From Paracoccus aestuarii (GTDB lineage Bacteria; Pseudomonadota; Alphaproteobacteria; Rhodobacterales; Rhodobacteraceae), in NCBI RefSeq assembly GCF_028553885.1, contig NZ_CP067169.1, forward strand, positions 62,001-126,000: a stretch of 64,000 nucleotides of DNA. The letters are read 5' to 3'. The notes under the pieces were generated by a model that saw nothing but the letters and a program-made list of their open reading frames with translations, was not told the DNA's origin and searched no databases. A program made the position numbers and the translations under genes. This document shows, piece by piece, positions 57,890 through 64,000 of the stretch (positions are counted from its first letter, which is position 1; each line of letters starts with the position of its first letter).

Positions 57890-58643
57890 CCTGTCGCGCC
57901 GCCTGGCCGTCGCCCTGGGCATGATGGTGGCCTGGGCGATGCCGGCATCGGCATCGGTGCGCTGCGACCGGGTGGATCACGACGGGCAGGGCTATGTCCT
58001 CTGCGCGGTGCCGGCCGCGCAGGAACCCGCGCTGCGCCTGTGGCAGGACGGCCCCGACGGGCGGCCGCTGCGCAACTTCGCCGCCCTGCGCCGCAGCCTG
58101 GACGGGTCCGAGGCGCTGGCCTTCGCGATGAATGCCGGGATGTTCCATGCCGATTACCGCGCCGTGGGCCTTCTGGTCATCGACGGAGAGGAGCTGTCAC
58201 CTATCGTCACCGGCGCCAGCAACGACAATTTCGGCATGCTGCCCAACGGGGTCTTCTGTTCGGGCGGCGCGCGCCCCTTCGACGTGATCGAAAGCCGCGC
58301 CTTTGCCGATGCGCGCCCCGAATGCCGCCTGGCCACGCAATCCGGCCCGATGCTGGTCATCGAGGGCGAGCTGCATCCCCGGTTCCTGGTCGATTCGACC
58401 AGCCGCTATATCCGCAACGGCGTGGGCGTGTCGGCGGATGGGCAGACCGCGTGGTTCGCGATCTCGAACCGGCCGGTGACGTTTCACGAATTCGGGCGGT
58501 TCTTCCGCGACGGGCTGGGGGCGCGGGATGCGCTCTATTTCGACGGGTCGGTGTCGCGGCTCTATGCGCCCTCGGTCAATCGCGCGGATTTCGGGCGCAG
58601 CATGGGGCCGATCATCGGCCTGGTGGGGCAGACGCCCGACTGA
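57876..58643 (+). CDS. Secreted phosphodiester glycosidase (NAGPA)-family protein
   Basis: 255 residues. Signal peptide ([13 protein letters not shown], cleaved near residue 26). Motifs of the family are [10 protein letters not shown] (about 88-97), [17 protein letters not shown] and [12 protein letters not shown], with FDGSVSRLY near the end. Related eukaryotic enzymes uncap mannose-6-phosphate; bacterial members may act on cell-envelope phosphodiesters. The start (57876 or 57867) overlaps rbfA, and truB follows after 81 bp. Confidence 0.8.
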   Translation: MPRPDLSRRLAVALGMMVAWAMPASASVRCDRVDHDGQGYVLCAVPAAQEPALRLWQDGPDGRPLRNFAALRRSLDGSEALAFAMNAGMFHADYRAVGLLVIDGEELSPIVTGASNDNFGMLPNGVFCSGGARPFDVIESRAFADARPECRLATQSGPMLVIEGELHPRFLVDSTSRYIRNGVGVSADGQTAWFAISNRPVTFHEFGRFFRDGLGARDALYFDGSVSRLYAPSVNRADFGRSMGPIIGLVGQTPD

Positions 58644-58724
58644 GCCCGTGTCGACCGGCCCGGTGTTGACCCGGCGGGGGCGCAGGGCTATGCCCCGCCC
58701 CTTGCACTGCACAGGAGGTTCGCA

Positions 58725-59618
58725 ATGGCGCGCAAGAAGGGCCGCGAGGTCAATGGCTGGCTGATCGTGGACAAGCCCGCCGGGGTGACCTCGACCGCGG
58801 TGGTGGCCAAGGTCAGATGGGCGCTGGACGCCAAGAAGGCGGGCCATGCCGGCACGCTGGACCCCGACGCCACGGGCGTTCTGGCCGTCGCCCTGGGCGA
58901 GGCGACAAAGACCGTGCCCATCGTCACCGACGCGCTGAAATGCTATGACTTCACCGTCACCTGGGGGGCCGAGACGACGACCGACGACGCCTCGGGCGAT
59001 GTGATCCGCAGCGCCGATGCGCGCCCGGATGCGGATGCGATCCGCGCCGCCCTGCCCGCCCTGACGGGCGAGATCATGCAGGTCCCCCCGGCCTTTTCCG
59101 CCGTCAAGGTGGATGGCGAACGCGCCTATGACCTGGCCCGCGAGGGCGTCGAGATGGAGCTGGCCGCCCGCCCGCTCTGGGTCGAGAGCCTGACCCTGCT
59201 GGAGGCCGGTCCCGACACGGCCCGGCTGGAGATGGTCTGCGGCAAGGGCGGCTATGTCCGGTCCATCGCGCGCGACCTGGGGCGGGCCTTGGGATGCCTG
59301 GGCCATGTGGCGCATCTGCGCCGCACCTGGTCGGGCCCCTTCGAGGCGCAGGACGGCGTGGCCTTCGATCGCATCGACCGGTCCGAGCAGGCCTGGCTGG
59401 ACGAATGCCTCCGCCCGCTGGAGACGGGCCTGTCGGACCTGCCGATGCTGCGCGCCACGCCCGAGGGCGCGATCCGCATCCGCAACGGCAATCCGGGCCA
59501 GGTGACCGACGGCGCCGAATGGGGCGAGCTTGTCTGGGTCCGCGACGCGGCAGGGCCGGTCTGCATCGGCCGGTACCAAGGCGGCATGGTCCAGCCGGAG
59601 CGGGTGTTCAACCTCTGA
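58725..59618 (+). CDS. truB: TruB, tRNA pseudouridine55 synthase
   Basis: 297 residues, CAGGAGGTT upstream. The catalytic Asp is D46 in [19 protein letters not shown]; further motifs are [15 protein letters not shown] and [13 protein letters not shown]-terminal PUA-like region (about 235-297) follows. It makes the universal pseudouridine 55 of tRNA. Confidence 0.96.
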   Translation: MARKKGREVNGWLIVDKPAGVTSTAVVAKVRWALDAKKAGHAGTLDPDATGVLAVALGEATKTVPIVTDALKCYDFTVTWGAETTTDDASGDVIRSADARPDADAIRAALPALTGEIMQVPPAFSAVKVDGERAYDLAREGVEMELAARPLWVESLTLLEAGPDTARLEMVCGKGGYVRSIARDLGRALGCLGHVAHLRRTWSGPFEAQDGVAFDRIDRSEQAWLDECLRPLETGLSDLPMLRATPEGAIRIRNGNPGQVTDGAEWGELVWVRDAAGPVCIGRYQGGMVQPERVFNL

Positions 59619-59625
59619 TCCCCGG

Positions 59626-59661
59626 CCCCCGCCCTGTGGCCGCGATGCCACAGGGCGGGGG
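59626..59661 (+). terminator. Long perfect hairpin after truB
   Basis: A 15-bp perfect inverted repeat (CCCCCGCCCTGTGGC / GCCACAGGGCGGGGG) with loop CGCGAT, 8 bp past the truB stop. No T-run. It is the only strong structure in the 167-bp gap before the TonB receptor; the remainder (59662-59785) holds no recognisable riboswitch or promoter box. Confidence 0.65.
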
Positions 59662-59785
59662 GGCGGCGGGCGGGCTTCGTTGCCCTCGGGTCAGGCGGGG
59701 CCTAAGGCTGCGCCACCCAGGCAGCGGGCCGCCCCTCTCGGTCCGCATCCCCAGGCAGTTGTCCGCACACTGCCCCGAGGATCCC

Positions 59786-61828
59786 ATGACCCGCCTGACC
59801 CCCCGAAGCCTTGCCTTGGCCATCAGCGCCGCGACCGTCGGCCCTGCCTTGGCCCAGGACGCCGCCCCCATCCTGCTGGACGAGATCGTCATCACCGCGT
59901 CCGGCTTTGCCCAATCCATCGCCGACGCACCCGCCAGCATCACCGTCCTGTCGGGCGACGAATTGCGCCGCCGCAACGTCACCAGCCTGTCCGACGCGCT
60001 GCGCGATGTGCAGGGCGTGGCCACGACCGGCATCGCCAATGAACAGGACATCACCATCCGCGGCCTGCCGGGCCAATACACGCTGATCCTGGTGGACGGC
60101 GTGCGCCAAGGCACGCGGCAGTCCCGCACCAATGGCGACGCGGGATACGAACAGAGCTTCATCCCCCCCGTCGCCGCGATCGAGCGCATCGAGGTCGTGC
60201 GCGGTCCGATGTCGTCGCTCTATGGGTCGGACGCGATGGGCGGGGTGATCAACATCATCACCCGCCCGGTGCCCGCCCGGTGGGGCGGCAGCGTCTCGGC
60301 CGAGGTGACGGTGCCGCAGCGCGACCGCGACGGCGGCACGCGGCAGCTGTCCTTTTCCGCGGGCGGGCCGGTCGTGGCGGATGTTCTGGGCCTGCAGGTC
60401 TGGGGCCGCAGCCTGCAGCGCAGCGAGGCGCGGGTCATCGACGGCGCGCGCGACCGCGACCTGACCGACATCGCCGGGCGCCTGACCTGGACCGCCGCCC
60501 CCGGCCATGACATCCGGCTGGAGGGCGGGCGCACCCGGATCGAGGATCTGGGCCGCGTGGGCCGCACCATCCCCGCCGTCGATTTCCGCGGCACCCCCCA
60601 GAATGACAGCCTGCAGACGCATGACCGTAACCATCGCCGGCTGAGCTATGGCGGGACCTGGGGCGATCTGCGCGCCGACCTGTCCGTCCAGCGCGAGACC
60701 GGCACCCGCCGCACCGCGTCGGGCAATGGCGCGGTGGGCCTGTCGCCCGCCGACCGCGCGCCCGAGGTGCGCAACACCGTCTATGACGCCAAGCTGACCG
60801 CGCCGCTGTCCTGGCGCGGCAGCCATGTCGTGACCTTCGGCGGCCAGATCGACCGGGCGCGGGTGCGCGACCAGAATCCCGGGCTGGGCGACGGGGCGGT
60901 CCATGATTTCGGCACGCGCCAATCGGCGATCTTTGCCGAGGACGAATGGCGCATCACCCCCGACCTGGCCCTGACCCTGGGCGCCCGCGCGATCGAGCAT
61001 CGCGAATTCGGCCGCCATGTCACCCCGCGCGCCTATGCCGTCTGGCAGGCCGGCCCGTCGCTGACGGTCAAGGGCGGGGTCTCGACCGGGTTCCGGGCGC
61101 CGGATGTGCGCGCGATCGTGCCCGGCTATTTCTACACGACCGAGCGGGGGGCGGGGGTGATCGTCTCCAATCCCGGCCTCAGCCCCGAGGAAAGCACCAG
61201 CTATGAGCTGGCCGTCCTGCACGAGGGGGGCGCCGTCAGCCTGGGCGCGACGCTGTTCCGCACCGATTTCCGCGACCGGATCGAAAGCTTCAAGACCGAT
61301 GACCGGATCACGGTCGGCGGCCAGGGCTTCAACCGGTGGGATTGGCGCAATATCGGCCGCGCCCGCCTGCAGGGGGTCGAGCTGACCGCCGATTGGGATG
61401 CGGGCGCGGACGTGACCCTGCGCGCCGCCTACAGCCTGGTGGATTCCGAACAGCGCAGCGGCGCGCTGTCGGGCCTGCCGCTGACCCGGACGCCGCGCCA
61501 CACGGCCAGCCTGACCGCCGACTGGATCACCCCGGTGGACGGGCTGGAGGCCTGGGGCCGCGTCACCTATCACGGGCGCGAGATCGCGGCCGGGGCGCGG
61601 GTCGGCACGAACGGGCGGCCCTATGCCACGGACGAGACGGGGGCGGTCATCGCCTATGAATACGGATCGGCCCTGACCGCCGATCTGGGCGCGTCCTGGC
61701 AGGTGGCGCCGTCGGTCACGCTGAACGGCGCGATCCACAACATCCTGGACCGCGACATCACGATGGAGGCGAACAACACCGTGGGCCAAGGCCGCAGCCT
61801 GTGGCTGGGCCTGTCCACGGATTTCTGA
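59786..61828 (+). CDS. TonB-dependent outer-membrane receptor (CirA/FepA-like)
   Basis: 680 residues. Signal peptide (ends AQDAAP, about residue 24), TonB box region DEIVITASG, plug domain (about 38-155, with LVDGVR and RIEVVRGPMSSLYGSDAMGG in parts) and a 22-strand barrel ending in Phe. The FRAP...NPGL stretch (GFRAPDV, VSNPGLSPEES) resembles the FRAP/NPNL box of heme receptors, but no His lies between these motifs, so siderophore or another ferric substrate is more likely. It is an orphan here, with no ABC importer nearby. Confidence 0.88.
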   Translation: MTRLTPRSLALAISAATVGPALAQDAAPILLDEIVITASGFAQSIADAPASITVLSGDELRRRNVTSLSDALRDVQGVATTGIANEQDITIRGLPGQYTLILVDGVRQGTRQSRTNGDAGYEQSFIPPVAAIERIEVVRGPMSSLYGSDAMGGVINIITRPVPARWGGSVSAEVTVPQRDRDGGTRQLSFSAGGPVVADVLGLQVWGRSLQRSEARVIDGARDRDLTDIAGRLTWTAAPGHDIRLEGGRTRIEDLGRVGRTIPAVDFRGTPQNDSLQTHDRNHRRLSYGGTWGDLRADLSVQRETGTRRTASGNGAVGLSPADRAPEVRNTVYDAKLTAPLSWRGSHVVTFGGQIDRARVRDQNPGLGDGAVHDFGTRQSAIFAEDEWRITPDLALTLGARAIEHREFGRHVTPRAYAVWQAGPSLTVKGGVSTGFRAPDVRAIVPGYFYTTERGAGVIVSNPGLSPEESTSYELAVLHEGGAVSLGATLFRTDFRDRIESFKTDDRITVGGQGFNRWDWRNIGRARLQGVELTADWDAGADVTLRAAYSLVDSEQRSGALSGLPLTRTPRHTASLTADWITPVDGLEAWGRVTYHGREIAAGARVGTNGRPYATDETGAVIAYEYGSALTADLGASWQVAPSVTLNGAIHNILDRDITMEANNTVGQGRSLWLGLSTDF

Positions 61829-61849
61829 AGGGCCGCCGGCCGGGCGGCG

Positions 61850-62167
61850 TCAGAGGATGAAATCCGTCGCCATCAGCATCAGCCGCCCGGACATCTCGAA
61901 CCCGAAATCGGCCTGACGGTCACCGTCCTGATCGGCCAGCACGATGGTTTTATTGCCCGATTGCAGGAACCGCAGCTGCCCCGCATCGCCGGTGAAGGCG
62001 CGGGTGCCCAGGAAGGAAAAGGCCTGGTCGCCCGCCAGTCGCAGATCGGCGTCGATCGCGGACAGGTCGATCCGGTCGCCTTGCCCACGATTGAAATCGG
62101 TGATCAGGTCGCGCTGGCTCGCACCGGGGCGGCTATCGGCGGCGGAAAGCTTTATTTCATCAATCAC
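61850..62167 (-). pseudogene. Remnant of an RTX/serralysin-type C-terminal domain
   Basis: A 105-residue fragment beginning at a GTG, with an in-frame stop upstream. RDLITDFNRGQGDRIDLSAI is the classic start of the M10 peptidase C-terminal/RTX secretion domain, followed by AFSFLGTRAFTGDAGQLRF and NKTIVLADQDGDRQADF. No GGxGxD repeats or upstream enzymatic domain remain. The IS element sits 25 bp beyond its 5' end, and no matching 5' part is seen on the other side, so the gene was truncated by deletion as well as insertion. Confidence 0.7.
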
Positions 62168-62192
62168 GTGAGGGATTCATTCCGAGTCTTTA

Positions 62193-62208
62193 GGCTCCAG
62201 ACTCATTA
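62193..62208 (+). repeat. IS terminal inverted repeat (left)
   Basis: GGCTCCAGACTCATTA, matching the right end in 14 of 16 positions; preceded by the TA target duplication. Confidence 0.85.
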
Positions 62209-62212
62209 AGTT

Positions 62213-62970
62213 TCACAGCCAGAACAAGACGGTTGCGGCGAGCATGATCGCTGAGAAGAACGTTTCCGGGCAGCGGTCATAACGGGTTGCGACGCGCCTC
62301 CAGTCCTTCAGACGTCCGAACATGATTTCGATGCGGTTACGCCTTTTGTAACGCCGCTTGTCGTATTTGACGACCTTCTTGCGGGACCTCCGTCCGGGGA
62401 TGCAAACCTTTATCCCCTTGTCTTTCAAAGCGTCTCTGAACCAGTCAGCGTCGTAGCCCCTGTCGGCCAGAGGCCACTCAGCCTTCGGCAGGCTGCCCAG
62501 CAGCGCCGCCGCGCCGGTGTAATCGCTAACCTGGCCGGCCGACATGAAGAACCCGATCGGCCGCCCCTTCGCATCGGCGACAGCGTGCAACTTGGTGTTC
62601 ATACCGCCTTTGGTGCGCCCGATCTGGCGCCCGCGCCCCCCTTTTTCACCCCAAGGCTCGAGGCCGTGCGGTGTGCCGTGAGATAGGTCGCGTCATTCAT
62701 GATCGTCTTGTGCTCGGCGCTCTCGGCGGCAAGGCCGACCATGATCCGGGCAAAAACCCCGTTATCGCTCCAGCGCTTCCAGCGGTTGTAGAGGGTTTTG
62801 GCCGGGCCGTATTCCTTCGGCGCGTCACACCACCGCAACCCATTACGATTGATGAAAATTATGCCGCTGAGGACGCGACGATCATCGACCCGGGGCTTGC
62901 CATGGCTCTTGGGAAAGAACGGTTTCAGACGCTCCATTTGGGCGTCGCTCAGCCAGTAAAGATCACTCAT
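62213..62970 (-). CDS. IS5-family transposase, two frames (-1 programmed frameshift)
   Basis: OrfA (62970-62599) starts MSDLYWLSDAQMERLKPFFP and holds GLRWCDAPKEYGP; it ends APKAV. OrfB (62602-62213) starts MNTKLHAVADAKGRPIGF and holds LADRGYDADWF (second catalytic Asp region, DDE) and RNRIEIMFGRLKDWRRVATRYDR (Glu region). The frame change follows GTG-AAA-AAG-GGG-GGC near 62640-62650: shifting by -1 gives EKGGRGRQIGRTKGG leading straight into OrfB, the usual IS5 sequence. Together they make the DDE transposase. Confidence 0.88.
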
Positions 62971-63017
62971 CGATCAGGTCTCCTTGAGGAGCCTGAATCA
63001 TGCAAAGACCGTAAGAT

Positions 63018-63033
63018 CAATGGGTCTGGAGCC
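63018..63033 (-). repeat. IS terminal inverted repeat (right)
   Basis: Complement reads GGCTCCAGACCCATTG; followed by TA, the second copy of the target duplication. Confidence 0.85.
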
Positions 63034-63184
63034 TAGAAAGATATATTGCGAATTGCGCAGCCTTATCAAAACTTTTTACCGGGCAAAGTAGCAGGAATAG
63101 TGGAATACCCGAATGGGCTGATAATGAGGAATTAACTGAATATTCCCGCGCGTGGATCCTTGCGCATGAAAAGCATCTGCCGGG
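63034..63184. other. AT-rich gene-free stretch between IS and C40 peptidase gene
   Basis: About 150 bp, clearly poorer in GC than the rest of the window, with no open frame, no promoter boxes I would defend and no sign of the missing 5' part of the RTX gene. It probably represents foreign or eroded DNA downstream of the peptidase gene. Confidence 0.5.
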
Positions 63185-63997
63185 TCAGCCCGGCCGGTGC
63201 GCGCCCAGGAACGGCCCCTCGCCCGCGGCGTCGATGCGGGCCAAGGCGTCGGCGATGGGCTCCAACGTGACGGACATGGTCCATGCGGTGGCATGGATCA
63301 TGACCTGCGGTGACACGGCCATCGCGACATGGCCGGGCCAGAACAGCAGGTCGCCGCGGTCGATGGCGGGGCTTTCTGGAAAGGCCTGGCGCTGCAGGTC
63401 GCTGTCGCCCGGACAGGCGATCCCGCAGGCCCCCAGGGCGGCCTGGACCAGCCCCGAACAGTCGATCCCCCACCGGCTGTTGCCGCCCCACAGATAGGGG
63501 GTGCCCAGCAGCGAACGCGCCACCGCGACCGGATCGGTCGCCGGGTCCTGACCGACATGGCCGATCGGGACGAAGCCGCCGGTGGCCAGGCGCAGGAACC
63601 GGCCCTCGGGCCCGGCGCCGGCCAGTTCGGCACCCATGGACAGGGACATCACCTCGCGCGTCTTCATGTCGGGGCGGGGATAGACATGGGTGGCGGGGGC
63701 CGTCACCCGATGCGTGGGCGCGGGATCCGCGGGCCCGATCGCCGCCCGGTCCAGCCAGCCGCAATAGCCGTCGCGATCCGCGCGGACAAAGCTGTGATCG
63801 CCGCGATCCTCGATCACCGTCAGGGGCGCGCCGAAATTCACCTGGCGGTCCCGCGCGCCGCCGGGATCGCTGCAGAGGTCGGCCAAGGGCCGGACCAGCC
63901 GCGCCGGGCGGCCCGCCGTCCAGGCGGGGCGGTCCAGCAGGCCGCGCAGATCCTCCAGCGCGACGCGGTCGGTGGCGGGGGTCAGGCGCCGATCCAT
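63185..63997 (-). CDS. C40 (NlpC/P60) family peptidase with SH3 domains
   Basis: 270 residues, start ATG 63997, three bases inside the window edge. Two SH3-like segments (about 45-95 and 100-150) precede an NlpC/P60 domain with active Cys in GNSRWGIDCSGLVQ, His in WPGHVAMAV and a third residue in VMIHATA. Such enzymes cut the gamma-D-Glu-diaminopimelate bond of peptidoglycan peptides. No signal peptide is visible, so it may act on imported muropeptides. In related genomes it sits after a leucyl aminopeptidase gene, which would lie beyond this edge. Confidence 0.88.
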   Translation of the reverse strand: MDRRLTPATDRVALEDLRGLLDRPAWTAGRPARLVRPLADLCSDPGGARDRQVNFGAPLTVIEDRGDHSFVRADRDGYCGWLDRAAIGPADPAPTHRVTAPATHVYPRPDMKTREVMSLSMGAELAGAGPEGRFLRLATGGFVPIGHVGQDPATDPVAVARSLLGTPYLWGGNSRWGIDCSGLVQAALGACGIACPGDSDLQRQAFPESPAIDRGDLLFWPGHVAMAVSPQVMIHATAWTMSVTLEPIADALARIDAAGEGPFLGAHRPG

Positions 63998-64000
63998 CTG

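Larger units (their letters stand above)
62193..63033 (-). mobile_element. IS5-family (IS427-like) insertion sequence, 841 bp
   Basis: Ends are imperfect 16-bp inverted repeats (GGCTCCAGACTCATTA at 62193-62208; complement of 63018-63033 reads GGCTCCAGACCCATTG, two mismatches). A TA duplication flanks both sides (62191-62192 and 63034-63035), as expected for IS427-group elements. Inside are two overlapping transposase frames joined by a -1 shift. GC content and codon use are visibly lower than in the surrounding genes, which supports recent acquisition. Confidence 0.9.

Noticed and set aside
59662..59785. Possible cobalamin riboswitch before the TonB receptor
   Set aside because: No B12 box or the GCCACTG / CCGGGGCTGCC elements could be found.
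62168..63184. RTX gene simply interrupted by the IS
   Set aside because: Joining the flanks after removing the IS and one TA does not give a continuous frame, and no RTX-like sequence lies to the right.

Overview
The window is about 64 kb of GC-rich, gene-dense DNA with short gaps and many 1-14 bp gene overlaps. A RegB-SenC-RegA-HvrA cluster, a complete PhyR/NepR/EcfG general stress module, HslVU, an AddAB recombination nuclease in place of RecBCD, and TamAB together point to an alphaproteobacterium of the Paracoccaceae/Rhodobacteraceae, most like Paracoccus. No tRNA, rRNA or CRISPR array was seen. There is no gene-free stretch longer than about 200 bp; the largest are 24330-24511, 59619-59785 and 63034-63184.

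Layout. 98-4623: a sulfide/persulfide module (DUF2892 membrane protein, persulfide-dioxygenase-type metallo-hydrolase, a DUF442-SQR fusion, SulP transporter). 4660-8127: general stress response (PhyR divergent from NepR-EcfG, then a HisKA_2 sensor kinase) with an EcfG-type promoter before nepR. 8206-12271: a Pqi/MCE lipid-transport operon with PqiA split into two overlapping genes. 12390-17222: a Cys-rich small protein, then a PAP2/haloperoxidase-like protein coupled to a broken subtilase, divergent from a BTAD-like regulator across a GTTAAC dyad. 17228-22125: CysQ-like phosphatase, PmbA-like TldD-family protein, DUF2125 protein, enoyl-CoA hydratase, small secreted protein. 22220-29583: two-component system divergent from a GtsABCD-type glucose ABC importer plus glucokinase. 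29706-36031: TamA-TamB. 36048-41401: PAS protein, RegB, SenC, RegA, HvrA, HD hydrolase. 41409-47446: SecB, FxsA, Tim44-like, Smr, PLDc_N miniprotein, HslUV, a capsule-type glycosyltransferase-like protein, thioredoxin. 47526-55860: AddA, AddB, MurU, TsaE-AmgK fusion. 55960-59618: SH3 protein, DapB, RbfA, phosphodiester glycosidase-like protein, TruB. 59786-63997: TonB receptor, an RTX remnant cut by an IS5/IS427-type element, and an NlpC/P60 peptidase.

How it works together. The window is mostly core metabolism and envelope maintenance, with three coherent regulatory units: stress (PhyR-NepR-EcfG), redox (RegB keeps H225, C265 and the quinone motif GGMANPF) and glucose (two-component system facing its probable target transporter). 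The least explained locus is the PAP2/subtilase/regulator set at 12809-17222. A notable technical point is that three genes (subtilase, fxsA, smr) lose frame by what looks like a single-base contraction in G/C runs, which is either real decay or an assembly artefact.
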